Below, piece by piece: positions 35,195-43,477 of a stretch of 64,000 nucleotides of DNA (position 1 is the stretch's first letter; every line of letters starts with the position of its first letter). The stretch lies in contig NZ_CP102509.1 in assembly GCF_024611995.1 (NCBI RefSeq), forward strand, positions 6,572,001-6,636,000, in the 5' to 3' direction. Under the pieces are notes generated by a model, which did no database searches, had not been told where the DNA came from, and saw nothing but the letters and a program-made list of their open reading frames with translations. Origin of the DNA: Streptomyces sp. NBC_00162. Its GTDB lineage: Bacteria; Actinomycetota; Actinomycetes; Streptomycetales; Streptomycetaceae. Position numbers and translations under genes: made by a program.

Positions 35195-35295
35195 CCCGGC
35201 CCCAGGCCCGGCCGCAGCCCCGGCCCCCAGCCCCTGCCCCTGCCCCGGCCCCTGCCCCGGCCGCAGCCCCGGCCCCAGGCCCCCCCCGAAGAGCC
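35195..35295. repeat. Low-complexity CCGGCCCC/CAGCCCC tract
   Basis: About 100 bases of imperfect tandem CCCCGG, CCCCTG and CAGCCCC units fill the convergent gap between the FAD dehydrogenase and the ASCH gene. It could act as a terminator through structure, but no defined hairpin stands out. Confidence 0.6.
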
Positions 35296-35721
35296 TCAGC
35301 CCAGCCGCTCGACGATCCGGAACCGCTCCGTCACCACCGGAGTGTCGTCGTCCACCGTGAACCCCGGATCGCCGAGCTGCTCGCGCTGCTCGGCTCCGTG
35401 CCAGAACCTCTCGTGGGAGGAGCGCCATTCGGCCACGGACGCATATCCCTCGCCCTCGGCCAGCGCGTGTCCCAGGTCCACCTCGCCGAGCCGTAGCACC
35501 TGTACGCCCGTCACCTCAAGGACGGCCACCGGACACTCGGCGGAATCCAGCAGCGCCGTCCGCCGACCCGCCACGGGCAGTGGTTCGCCCTCCGCCCGGT
35601 ATGCCGCGAGCAGTGCCGTCGTCGCGGTCTTCGCCCCGCTCAGTACGGCCGCGACCAGCCTGTCGCGCAGCGGCCCGGGGAAGCCCAGCAGGTACGGAGG
35701 AAGATCGTCGCAGGTCGTCAT
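35296..35721 (-). CDS. ASCH domain protein
   Basis: A 141-residue protein with the ASCH fold: FPGPLRDRLVAAVLSGAKTA near the start (the GxKxxT motif), then VLEVTGVQVLRLGEVDLGHA and the C-terminal AEGEGYASVAEWRSSHERFW. ASCH domains bind RNA and in some cases have N4-acetylcytidine amidohydrolase or ribonuclease activity. ATG 35721. It is convergent with the FAD dehydrogenase. Confidence 0.9.
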   Translation of the reverse strand: MTTCDDLPPYLLGFPGPLRDRLVAAVLSGAKTATTALLAAYRAEGEPLPVAGRRTALLDSAECPVAVLEVTGVQVLRLGEVDLGHALAEGEGYASVAEWRSSHERFWHGAEQREQLGDPGFTVDDDTPVVTERFRIVERLG

Positions 35722-36026
35722 GGCCCGAGCCTAGGCGACCGGGACGAAGTCCGCCCCGAACCGGAACAACCACCCCAACTCACACCATCGTCACAGCAGT
35801 TGAAACCCGCCACGCAGTGGACTGGACCTTGACTCGGAGCTGTGCGTACCGCTTTGCTGTCAGTGATCACCGGTTCGCTCACCGGCACGATCCGCACACC
35901 ACCCGGCCGCACCAGCCACGTGCATCATGCACGTTTTCCGGCCACTGCTCACCCCGCACGGCACGACCACCCCGCACCACCCACCAACACCCCTCGTCCG
36001 CCCGCGTCCTGGAGGGAAACCCGCGG
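35722..36026. other. Intergenic region with palindrome before the TPR-like gene
   Basis: No gene of its own is visible in these 305 bases. It holds the divergent promoter of the ASCH and TPR-like genes and the perfect inverted repeat ACGTGCA-TCA-TGCACGT at 35918-35934, then a short T-run. It could be an operator or a hairpin attenuator. Confidence 0.6.
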
Positions 36027-36974
36027 ATGTCCCCGCCTCCGCCGCCCCTCGGCCGCGCCCGCAAGCGGGACGCCCAGCTCTTCGATCCGGCCCTCTGTGA
36101 CGCCGAACTCGTCGACGTGCGCTCCCAGTTCACCCAGGGCCGCTGGTCCAAGGCCCGGTCCCTCCTCGTCGGCACCGGCGACGACTGGGACCGCCGCGGC
36201 CACCGCGTCGTCGTCCTCGCCGAGACCCCGGCGGCCACCGCCTGGGCCCGCGAATGGCTGCTCGCCGAACCCGAGAGCGCCGACGCCGCCACCCTCCTCG
36301 CCTGCGCCGCCGTCTTCACCGCCCTGCGCCGCAAGGGCACCCCGGCCGCGGCCGAGGAAGCCTGCCGCCGGGCCGCCGCACTGCACCCCGCCGACCCCAC
36401 CCCCTGGCTCGGCCTGCTCCTCCTCTCCCGGGCCTTCGGCACCGAGGAGGAGTTCAGCCGCCACTTCGACCAGGTCCGGGCCCGGCACCGCGAGCACCAC
36501 CACGCCCACCACCTGATGGTCGCCAGACTGGCCGAGCGCACCCCCGCCTCCGGCCACGACCCGCTCCACGAGGTCTACGACTTCGCCGCCTGGGCCGCCG
36601 AGGAGTCCCCGGCCGACTCCCCGCTCGCCGTGCTCCCCGTGATCGCGCACGCCGAGCGCTACCGGGTGCTCGCCGCCACGCACGGGCACACCTTCAGCAA
36701 CGCCGCCCAGCACTGGTCCGGCCGCCGCGCCCGCCAGGTCCTGCGCTCCGCCTTCGACTGGTGGCTGGAGTGGGAGCGCGAGGACCACCCCCGCAACCGC
36801 GTCGACCTCAACTTCCTCGCCCACGCCAAGCTCTGCGAGGGCCGCCCCGCCGAGGCCGCCGCCCTGTTCCACCGGATCGGCAGCCACGCCACCCCCGCCC
36901 CGTGGTCCTACCCGGACCTCGACCCGCACAAGGCCTTCCTCGCCGCCCGCAGCGCCGCGCTCGGCACCGCCTGA
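36027..36974 (+). CDS. Hypothetical protein with TPR-like repeats
   Basis: A 315-residue, mostly helical protein. ATG 36027 follows GGAGGGAAA. Segments such as FTQGRWSKARSLLVGTGDDW, AEEACRRAAALHPADPTPWL and LCEGRPAEAAALFHRIGSHA have the spacing of tetratricopeptide repeats, and there is a His-rich stretch RHREHHHAHHLMVARLAER. No signal peptide or catalytic motif. It is followed after 63 bases by an APC permease gene on the same strand, perhaps co-transcribed. Function unknown; protein-protein interaction is likely. Confidence 0.7.
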   Translation: MSPPPPPLGRARKRDAQLFDPALCDAELVDVRSQFTQGRWSKARSLLVGTGDDWDRRGHRVVVLAETPAATAWAREWLLAEPESADAATLLACAAVFTALRRKGTPAAAEEACRRAAALHPADPTPWLGLLLLSRAFGTEEEFSRHFDQVRARHREHHHAHHLMVARLAERTPASGHDPLHEVYDFAAWAAEESPADSPLAVLPVIAHAERYRVLAATHGHTFSNAAQHWSGRRARQVLRSAFDWWLEWEREDHPRNRVDLNFLAHAKLCEGRPAEAAALFHRIGSHATPAPWSYPDLDPHKAFLAARSAALGTA

Positions 36975-37037
36975 CACCCCGGACACACATCCCGGGACAA
37001 CCCCCACCCCCAGTGCCTACGAAAGGACGGACCCGCC

Positions 37038-38582
37038 ATGCCGACGGGCAGATCCACCACGCTCCAGGACCCGGCCGAGATCCGCACGTACAAGGGCCAG
37101 GACCGGGCCCTGCGCGCCGACCGCCTCGGCACCGCCGGCCTGCTGCTCTCCGTACTCGCCGCCAGCGCGCCCCTGATGGTGGTCGCGGGCGTGATGCCCA
37201 CCACCTTCGGCGTGATGGGCATCGTCGGCCAGCCGCTGCTCTTCGTCATCCTCGGCATCGTCCTCGCGCTCTTCAGCATCGGCTACGCCGAGATGAGCCG
37301 GCACGTCCACAACGCCGGCGCCTTCTACGCCTACATCGCCCGCGGCCTCGGCCCCACGGCCGGCGCCGGTGCCTCGCTCGTCGCGCTCGTCGCCTACAGC
37401 GCCATGCAGGTCGGCGTCTACGGCATCCTCGGCTTCGAGATATCCGGCCTCTTCGCCACCTACCTCGAGATCGAACTCGCCTGGTGGATCCCGGCCCTGC
37501 TCGCCGTCGCCGCCACCGGCGCCCTCGGCTGGCTCAAGATCGACCTCAACGCCAAGGTCCTCGGCGTGCTCCTCCTCATCGAGTGCGCCCTCGTCGTCGT
37601 CTTCGACGTCGCCGCCCTCGGCAAGCCGGGAGCGGAGGGCCTCTCGCTGCACGCCTTCAACCCGGAGACCCTCAGCGGACCCGGCCTCGGCACCGCGCTC
37701 TGCTTCTGCATCGCCGCCTTCGTCGGCTTCGAGCAGTCCCCGGTGTACGCCGAGGAGACCAGCAAGCCGCACATCGTCGTCTCCCGGGTGATGTTCCTCG
37801 CCGTCGGCTTCGTCGCCCTCTTCTTCGCGCTGAGCGCCTGGGCCCTGACCGTGGCCACGGGCCCCGCCGAGGTCGTCAAGACCTCCGCCGAAGCCGGCCC
37901 CGGGCTGCTCTTCCAGCTCACCGAGGCCCGCCTCGGCACCACCTTCACCGACCTCCTGCACGTCCTCTTCGTGACCGGCATGTTCGCGGCCATGCTCAGC
38001 TTCCACAACGTGGTCGCCCGCTACGCCTTCGCCATGGGCCGCGAGGGCCTGCTCCCGGCAGCCTTCGGCCGGACCAACGCCGGCACCGGCGCCCCCGCCA
38101 CCGGCTCCCTCCTCCAGACCGGTATCGCCGCCCTCGTCGTGATCGCCTTCGCCCTCACCGACGACATGCCCGCCGGCGACCCCACCGCCCCCGTGCTGCA
38201 CCTGTTCACGTGGATGGGCAGCGTCGGCGCCCTGGGCGTGACCCTCCTCATGGCCGCCGCCTCCTTCGCCGTCATCGCTTTCTTCGTCCGCCGCGGCACC
38301 GCCGGCGCCCAGGTCTGGCGGCTCGTCGCGGCCGGCGCGGCCGGACTCGCGCTGCTCGCCATCGCCGTCTACACCGTCAAGGACTTCGGCGTTCTGGTCG
38401 GCGCCGCGGAGGGCTCCGTGCTCAGCTGGGTCCTGCCGGGCATCATCGGCGCCGCCGTCGTGACCGGCCTGCTCTACGGGGAGTTCCTGCGCCGCAGCCG
38501 CCCCGAGGTCCACGCCCGCATCGGCCTGGGCAACGAGGCCTTCCGCCTCGACCAGGCGGCAGAGGCCACCACGGTCGACTGA
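37038..38582 (+). CDS. APC superfamily amino acid permease
   Basis: A 514-residue transporter with about twelve hydrophobic helices. The first, LGTAGLLLSVLAASAPLMVV, carries the unwound helix region used for amine binding, and FVGFEQSPVYAEETSKPHIV is the conserved motif after helix 6. It resembles permeases for amino acids or polyamines. ATG 37038 follows AAAGGACGG. A strong hairpin terminator lies 20 bases after the stop. Confidence 0.92.
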   Translation: MPTGRSTTLQDPAEIRTYKGQDRALRADRLGTAGLLLSVLAASAPLMVVAGVMPTTFGVMGIVGQPLLFVILGIVLALFSIGYAEMSRHVHNAGAFYAYIARGLGPTAGAGASLVALVAYSAMQVGVYGILGFEISGLFATYLEIELAWWIPALLAVAATGALGWLKIDLNAKVLGVLLLIECALVVVFDVAALGKPGAEGLSLHAFNPETLSGPGLGTALCFCIAAFVGFEQSPVYAEETSKPHIVVSRVMFLAVGFVALFFALSAWALTVATGPAEVVKTSAEAGPGLLFQLTEARLGTTFTDLLHVLFVTGMFAAMLSFHNVVARYAFAMGREGLLPAAFGRTNAGTGAPATGSLLQTGIAALVVIAFALTDDMPAGDPTAPVLHLFTWMGSVGALGVTLLMAAASFAVIAFFVRRGTAGAQVWRLVAAGAAGLALLAIAVYTVKDFGVLVGAAEGSVLSWVLPGIIGAAVVTGLLYGEFLRRSRPEVHARIGLGNEAFRLDQAAEATTVD

Positions 38583-38601
38583 CCTCGCTTTCGAGGCCCT
38601 A

Positions 38602-38643
38602 CGAAGCCCCCGACGACCCTTTCCAAGGTCGTCGGGGGCTTCG
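38602..38643 (+). terminator. Hairpin terminator with 17-bp stem
   Basis: Perfect arms CGAAGCCCCCGACGACC (38602-38618) and its complement (38627-38643), loop of 8. It closes the permease transcript before the next permease gene. Confidence 0.85.
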
Positions 38644-38794
38644 GTGCTCAGGGGGCCGATTTTGGCGGGTCGCGGAGCCTCATGGTCTATTGGGGCGACA
38701 AAAACACCGGATCGCGGCACGGGGGACACCACCCAGCTCCCCCGCGCCGGGGTCCGGACCTGCCTGTCCGACCCCCACGAAGGCGAAGTCATAC

Positions 38795-40234
38795 ATGAGT
38801 GACCGCACCTTGACCGAGGCTCCCGCCCCGGCGTCTTCCCGCCATGTCGACGCCGGTGACGAGGGCTACAGCAAGGACCTCAAGTCCCGCCACATCAACA
38901 TGATCGCGATCGGCGGGGCGATAGGCACCGGCCTGTTCCTCGGCGCCGGCGGCCGCCTCGCCGGAGCCGGCCCCTCCCTGGCGATCGCCTACGCGGTGTG
39001 CGGCGTCTTCGCCTTCTTCGTCGTCCGGGCCCTCGGCGAGCTCGTGCTCTACCGCCCCTCCTCCGGCGCCTTCGTCTCGTACGCGCGCGAGTTCATGGGG
39101 GAGAAGGGCGCCTACACGGCGGGCTGGCTCTACTTCCTCAACTGGTCCACGACCACTGTGGCCGACATCACCGCCGCAGCGACCTACGCCCACTTCTGGT
39201 CGCTGTTCACCGACGTCCCCCAGTGGGTCCTCGCCTTCATCGCCCTGGCCGTCGTCCTCACCGCGAACCTGATCTCGGTGAAGTACTTCGGCGAGATGGA
39301 GTTCTGGTTCTCCCTGGTCAAGGTCGCCGCCCTGGTGGTCTTCCTGATCGTCGGCATCTGGCTCGTGGCCACCAGCCACGAGATCGGCGGCCACACCCCG
39401 GGCCTGTCCACCATCACCGACAACGGCGGCATCTTCCCGTCCGGCGTCCTCCCGATGCTCCTGGTGATCCAGGGCGTGGTCTTCGCGTACGCCTCCGTCG
39501 AGCTCTGCGGCGTCGCCGCGGGCGAGACCGAGAACCCGGAGAAGATCATGCCGAAGGCGATCAACTCGATCATGTGGCGCGTGGGCCTCTTCTACGTCGG
39601 CTCCGTGGTCCTGCTCGCCCTGCTGCTCCCGTACACGGCGTACTCCTCCGACCAGAGCCCCTTCGTCACCGTCTTCGACAAGCTCGGCGTCCCGGGCGCC
39701 GCGGGCATCATGAACCTGGTCGTGCTGACGGCGGCCCTCTCCAGCCTGAACTCCGGCCTCTACTCCACCGGCCGCATCCTGCGCTCGATGTCCCTCTCCG
39801 GCTCGGCCCCGAAGTTCACCGGCGTCATGAACAAGGGCAAGGTCCCCTACGGCGGGGTCCTGTTCACCGCCGCCTTCGGCGTCGCGGGCGTCGGCCTGAA
39901 CTACTTCATGGCGGAGGAGGCCTTCGAGATCGTCCTGAACTTCGCCTCGCTCGGCATCCTCGGCACCTGGGCGATGGTCATGCTGTGCTCGCTCCACTTC
40001 TGGCGCCGCGCGAAGCAGGGCCGTGTCGAACGCCCCGCCTACCGCTTGCCCTGGGCCCCGTACACCCAGCTCGTGACCCTGGCCTTCCTCCTCACGGTCC
40101 TGGTCCTGATGTGGTGCGACGGCGGCGTGGGCCGCACCACGGTCATGTTCGTCCCGGCCATCGGCGCCGCCCTGGTCGGCGGCTGGTTCCTGGTCCGCCG
40201 CCGCGTGGCGGAACTCGCCGCCTCCCGCGACTGA
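38795..40234 (+). CDS. Amino acid permease, L-asparagine/GABA permease type
   Basis: A 479-residue APC-family transporter of the amino-acid-transporter (AAT) subgroup. The N-terminus KDLKSRHINMIAIGGAIGTG has the GAIGTGLFLG substrate-binding motif. SSGAFVSYAREFMGEKGAYTAGW, ASVELCGVAAGETENPEKIM and NSGLYSTGRILRSMS are AAT signatures, nearest to AnsP-like asparagine permeases. About twelve membrane helices are present. ATG 38795 follows GAAGGCGAAG. The substrate within the family is not fixed by sequence alone. Two hairpins and a tRNA gene follow. Confidence 0.93.
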   Translation: MSDRTLTEAPAPASSRHVDAGDEGYSKDLKSRHINMIAIGGAIGTGLFLGAGGRLAGAGPSLAIAYAVCGVFAFFVVRALGELVLYRPSSGAFVSYAREFMGEKGAYTAGWLYFLNWSTTTVADITAAATYAHFWSLFTDVPQWVLAFIALAVVLTANLISVKYFGEMEFWFSLVKVAALVVFLIVGIWLVATSHEIGGHTPGLSTITDNGGIFPSGVLPMLLVIQGVVFAYASVELCGVAAGETENPEKIMPKAINSIMWRVGLFYVGSVVLLALLLPYTAYSSDQSPFVTVFDKLGVPGAAGIMNLVVLTAALSSLNSGLYSTGRILRSMSLSGSAPKFTGVMNKGKVPYGGVLFTAAFGVAGVGLNYFMAEEAFEIVLNFASLGILGTWAMVMLCSLHFWRRAKQGRVERPAYRLPWAPYTQLVTLAFLLTVLVLMWCDGGVGRTTVMFVPAIGAALVGGWFLVRRRVAELAASRD

Positions 40235-40243
40235 CCGTCCCGG

Positions 40244-40283
40244 CCGCTCACGGGGCCCCCGCGCTCGGGGGCCCCGTGAGCGG
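40244..40283 (+). terminator. Hairpin terminator with 17-bp stem after the asparagine-type permease
   Basis: Perfect arms at 40244-40260 and 40267-40283 with loop GCGCTC, ten bases after the stop of the permease. Confidence 0.85.
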
Positions 40284-40310
40284 TTCCGGCCTTCGCACGC
40301 CCGGGACAAC

Positions 40311-40339
40311 GAAAAGGACCCCGCCGAAGCGGGGTCCTT
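40311..40339 (-). terminator. Terminator of the tRNA-Leu gene
   Basis: 11-bp stem AAGGACCCCGC (40314-40324) with GCGGGGTCCTT (40329-40339), loop CGAA. Read on the minus strand, it lies just after the tRNA 3' end and runs into TTTTC. Confidence 0.8.
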
Positions 40340-40345
40340 CTTTTG

Positions 40346-40430
40346 TGTCCGAGGGGGGACTTGAACCCCCACGCCCGATAAAGGGCACTAGCACCTCAAG
40401 CTAGCGCGTCTGCCATTCCGCCACCCGGAC
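40346..40430 (-). tRNA. tRNA-Leu (anticodon GAG)
   Basis: An 85-base tRNA read on the minus strand: acceptor GTCCGGG (5' end at 40430) pairs with CTCGGAC (3' end, one G-U pair), anticodon stem CTAGC/GCTAG with loop TTGAGGT giving GAG (Leu, codon CUC), a long variable arm typical of leucine tRNAs, and T arm GGGGGTTCAAGTCCCCC. CCA is not encoded. Confidence 0.96.
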
Positions 40431-40598
40431 AAGGTGTCTGTCTCGCGTCCCTCGCGGGCCGTTCCGACGTGGAAAACATTACCAAACATTCCGGGGTCCT
40501 CGATCACACCCCCCTGCGGCCGGGGATCGCCCTTGGGCGGAGCGGTCCAGAGCGGGAGGATGGAGGCAGTTCGGTACCGATCAGTGGGAGGAAGCAGC

Positions 40599-41924
40599 GT
40601 GAGCGACTCGAGCGCGGGCAGGACCGTCTCCGGCGAGGACGAGGTCGTCGACCTCTGCCGGGACCTCATCCGGATCGACACCAGCAACTACGGGGACCAC
40701 TCGGGCCCCGGCGAACGCAAGGCGGCCGAGTGGGTGGCCGAGAAGCTCGCCGAGGTCGGGCTCGAGCCGCAGATCTTCGAGTCGCACAAGGGACGTGCCT
40801 CGACCGTGGCGCGGATCGAGGGCGAGGACCCCTCGCGGCCCGCCCTGCTGATCCACGGGCACACCGACGTGGTCCCGGCCAACGCCGCCGACTGGACGTA
40901 CGACCCCTTCGCGGGTGAGATCGCCGACGGCTGCGTGTGGGGCCGCGGCGCCGTCGACATGAAGGACATGGACGCGATGACGCTGGCCGTCGTACGCGAC
41001 CGGATGCGCAGCGGCCGCAAGCCCCCGCGCGACATCGTGCTGGCCTTCCTCGCGGACGAGGAGGCCGGCGGCACCTACGGGGCACGGCACCTCGTCGACA
41101 AGCACCCGGGTCTCTTCGAAGGCGTCACCGAGGCCATCGGCGAGGTCGGCGGCTTCTCCTTCACCGTGAACGAGAACCTGCGGCTCTACCTGGTGGAGAC
41201 CGCCCAGAAGGGCATGCACTGGATGCGGCTCACGGTGGACGGCACCGCGGGCCACGGCTCCATGACCAACAACGACAACGCCATCACGGAGCTGTGCGAG
41301 GCCGTGGGGCGGCTCGGCCGCCACCAGTGGCCGGTGCGCGTGACCAAGACCGTACGCCACTTCCTGGACGAGCTCTCGGACGCGCTCGGCACCCCGCTGG
41401 ACCCGGACAACATGGACGAGACCCTCGCCAAGCTCGGCGGCATCGCCAAGATGGTCGGCGCGACGCTGCGCAACTCCGCCGCCCCGACGATGCTCGGCGC
41501 CGGCTACAAGGTCAACGTCATTCCCGGCCAGGCGACGGCCCACGTCGACGGCCGCTTCCTGCCGGGCTACGAGGACGAGTTCTTCGCCGACCTCGACCGC
41601 ATCCTCGGCCCCCGCGTCAAGCGGGAGGACGTGCACGGGGACAAGGCGCTGGAGACGGACTTCGACGGCCGCCTGGTCGACGCGATGCAGGGCGCCCTGA
41701 AGGCCGAGGACCCGATCGCGCGGGCCGTCCCGTACATGCTCTCGGGCGGCACGGACGCCAAGTCCTTCGACGACCTCGGCATCCGCTGCTTCGGCTTCGC
41801 GCCGCTGCAGCTGCCGCCGGAGCTGGACTTCGCCGGGATGTTCCACGGCGTGGACGAGCGGGTGCCGGTCGACGGGCTGAAGTTCGGCGTGCGCGTTCTC
41901 GACCGATTCATCGACAACGCCTGA
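40599..41924 (+). CDS. M20 family metallopeptidase (dipeptidase/deacylase)
   Basis: A 441-residue dinuclear zinc hydrolase. Metal and catalytic motifs: LLIHGHTDVVP (His, Asp), WGRGAVDMKDMDAM (bridging Asp), FLADEEAGGTYGARH (general-base Glu and metal Glu), and the C-terminal MLSGGTDAKSF. The dimerisation domain with AGHGSM lies in the middle. GTG 40599 follows GGGAGGAAG. M20 enzymes cut dipeptides or N-acyl amino acids; the exact substrate is unknown. No signal peptide, so cytoplasmic. Confidence 0.93.
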   Translation: MSDSSAGRTVSGEDEVVDLCRDLIRIDTSNYGDHSGPGERKAAEWVAEKLAEVGLEPQIFESHKGRASTVARIEGEDPSRPALLIHGHTDVVPANAADWTYDPFAGEIADGCVWGRGAVDMKDMDAMTLAVVRDRMRSGRKPPRDIVLAFLADEEAGGTYGARHLVDKHPGLFEGVTEAIGEVGGFSFTVNENLRLYLVETAQKGMHWMRLTVDGTAGHGSMTNNDNAITELCEAVGRLGRHQWPVRVTKTVRHFLDELSDALGTPLDPDNMDETLAKLGGIAKMVGATLRNSAAPTMLGAGYKVNVIPGQATAHVDGRFLPGYEDEFFADLDRILGPRVKREDVHGDKALETDFDGRLVDAMQGALKAEDPIARAVPYMLSGGTDAKSFDDLGIRCFGFAPLQLPPELDFAGMFHGVDERVPVDGLKFGVRVLDRFIDNA

Positions 41925-42011
41925 GATTCGCAGAGGTGTGCGCAAACCACTGAGAAGAGTGAATGCACTCATACGCTCGTAGCCCTGGTGATCCCTCCTC
42001 GTTACAGGTGG

Positions 42012-42034
42012 TGCGGTCCGCGGCTGGGACCGCA
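42012..42034 (+). promoter_or_regulatory. Leader hairpin of the short chaplin gene
   Basis: TGCGGTCC (42012-42019) pairs perfectly with GGACCGCA (42027-42034), 20 bases before the chaplin ATG and just before its ribosome site TAGGAGG. It could stabilise the very abundant chaplin mRNA. Confidence 0.5.
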
Positions 42035-42054
42035 TATGCCTACTAGGAGGAACA

Positions 42055-42288
42055 ATGATCAAGAAGGTTGTCGCCGCTGCGGCTGCCACTGGTGGCCTGG
42101 TTCTCGCGGGTGCGGGTCTGGCTCACGCCGACGCCGGTGCCCAGGGTGCGGCCATCGGCTCCCCCGGTGTCCTGTCCGGCAACGTGGTTCAGGTGCCCGT
42201 CCACATCCCGGTGAACGTGTGCGGTAACACCGTGAACATCATCGGCCTGCTGAACCCGGCCTTCGGCAACACCTGCGTCAACGCCTGA
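42055..42288 (+). CDS. chpH: Short chaplin, ChpH type
   Basis: A 77-residue secreted protein: signal peptide of 25 residues ending AHA, then one chaplin domain with GSPGVLSGNVVQVPVHIPVN and the two conserved cysteines C56 and C74 (VNVCGNT ... GNTC). Short chaplins are secreted, assemble into amyloid fibres at the air-water interface and make aerial hyphae and spores hydrophobic. The position beside a long chaplin matches chpC/chpH of S. coelicolor, where these genes are adjacent. ATG 42055 follows AGGAGG. A terminator hairpin follows at 42305. Confidence 0.94.
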   Translation: MIKKVVAAAAATGGLVLAGAGLAHADAGAQGAAIGSPGVLSGNVVQVPVHIPVNVCGNTVNIIGLLNPAFGNTCVNA

Positions 42289-42304
42289 CGCGTCTGACGT
42301 CTTA

Positions 42305-42336
42305 GGCCCCGGAGCGCATCCCAGCGCTCCGGGGCC
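42305..42336 (+). terminator. Hairpin terminator after the short chaplin gene
   Basis: 13-bp perfect stem GGCCCCGGAGCGC / GCGCTCCGGGGCC with loop ATCCCA. Confidence 0.85.
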
Positions 42337-42422
42337 GCTGGGCTTTCCGGCCCGATCGATCATCTTCGGCGCAACCGGCAGGGGAGCCGGAGCACCGACG
42401 CTCTCACCAGGGGACGAACACA

Positions 42423-43202
42423 ATGCGACGACCGGTACAGGTCACCAGGAAGACCCTGATCACCATGGCGGCCGCGGGGGGTGTCCTCGCGATGGGCGGG
42501 GGTTACGCACACGCGGACTCCGCAGCCTCCGGCGAGGCCGCGAATTCCCCGGGGCTGCTGTCCGGGAACAACGTCCAGGCTCCCGTGGAAGCACCGGTGA
42601 ACGTCTGCGGCAACACCATCGACGTCATCGGCCTGCTGAACCCGGCTTTCGGGAACCGCTGTTCCAACGGTCCGGACCACGGCGGCAAGCCGGGGAAGCC
42701 CGACCAGCCGGGGAAGACCGACCACCCCGGCACTCCGGGCCACCCGGGCACTCCGGGCCACCCGGGCACTCCGGGCCACCCGGGTCACCCCGGCACTCCG
42801 GGTCACCCCGGCACTCCGGGTCACCCCGGCACCCCGGGCCACCCCGGCACCCCGGGCCACCCCGGCAACCCGGGAGGTGGCGACGACGAACCGTGCGACG
42901 ACCACCCGGATCACCCGGGCAACCCGAGCACCCCCGGCGGACAGCACCCGGGCACGCCCGGTGGCCACACGCCGGGCAAGCCCGGTACGCCGCCGACGGA
43001 CATCAGCCCGGCCTCGGGCTCCGTCACGCCGGCCAACCCGGTCACGCACCCCGCTCAGGAGACCGGCGTCCCCGGCCCGTCGGAGTCGGCCGGCCTCGCC
43101 GCCACCGGCTCCGGTGACGTCCTCACCACCGGGCTCCCGCTCGCCGGCGGCCTGCTGCTGGGCGGCGCCGTGCTCTACCGGCGAGCCCGCAACGCCGCCT
43201 GA
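42423..43202 (+). CDS. chpC: Cell-wall-anchored long chaplin with one chaplin domain and collagen-like repeats
   Basis: A 259-residue protein. Signal peptide to ~residue 31; one chaplin domain (~34-82) with C62 and C80; residues ~84-180 are a Pro/Gly/His-rich tract made of HPGTPG-type hexapeptides encoded by an 18-base DNA repeat; an Asp-rich CDDHPDHPGN with C158 lies inside it; the sortase signal LAATG at 225-229 is followed by a hydrophobic helix and RRARNAA. LAXTG is the class E sortase motif of streptomycete long chaplins. S. coelicolor ChpA-C carry two chaplin domains; here the second seems replaced by the repeat spacer. The gene symbol is by position and sorting motif. Confidence 0.85.
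   Translation: MRRPVQVTRKTLITMAAAGGVLAMGGGYAHADSAASGEAANSPGLLSGNNVQAPVEAPVNVCGNTIDVIGLLNPAFGNRCSNGPDHGGKPGKPDQPGKTDHPGTPGHPGTPGHPGTPGHPGHPGTPGHPGTPGHPGTPGHPGTPGHPGNPGGGDDEPCDDHPDHPGNPSTPGGQHPGTPGGHTPGKPGTPPTDISPASGSVTPANPVTHPAQETGVPGPSESAGLAATGSGDVLTTGLPLAGGLLLGGAVLYRRARNAA
42723..42864 (+). repeat. 18-base tandem repeat encoding HPGTPG units
   Basis: Part of the long chaplin gene. About eight near-identical units coding HPGTPG follow each other, the last ending in HPGNPGGG. The units differ by silent C/T changes, in two blocks of identical units, which suggests recent expansion. Confidence 0.8.
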
Positions 43203-43213
43203 CGGCTGTTCAC

Positions 43214-43243
43214 GACGCGGGCTCCGCACACGGGGCCCGCGTC
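43214..43243. terminator. Hairpin between the long chaplin and the convergent small gene
   Basis: Stem GACGCGGGC (43214-43222) with GCCCGCGTC (43235-43243), loop 12. It overlaps the stop codon of the DUF5703 gene by two bases. Confidence 0.65.
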
Positions 43244-43430
43244 ACCAGGTCGCGCGGACCTGGCGGATGATCCGGCGGCGCAGTCGCACGCGGCGGCTGC
43301 CGTCCCGGTGCAGGCTCAGTCTGTCGAGTTCCCAGTTCCCGTACTCGGCATGATCGGTCAGCAGGCGGGTCGCCTCCTTGCGGGGAACGCCGCGGGGCAC
43401 GTACACGTCGACAAATTCGTATTCCGGCAT
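43242..43430 (-). CDS. DUF5703 family small protein
   Basis: A 62-residue basic protein (MPEYEFVDVYVPRGVPRKEA ... RVRLRRRIIRQVRATW) known from streptomycetes and other actinobacteria as a short conserved protein of unknown function. It has no cysteines, signal or membrane segments. It is convergent with the long chaplin gene and divergent from the acidic protein gene at 43478. Confidence 0.8.
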   Translation of the reverse strand: MPEYEFVDVYVPRGVPRKEATRLLTDHAEYGNWELDRLSLHRDGSRRVRLRRRIIRQVRATW

Positions 43431-43477
43431 CGCATCTATTGTGCGGGCAGAGCCCTGCTACGGATAGCGTCTGCTCT

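Noticed and set aside
42723-42864. Tandem repeat as a possible CRISPR array
   Set aside because: Units are contiguous, in frame, and code HPGTPG; no spacers or cas genes are present.
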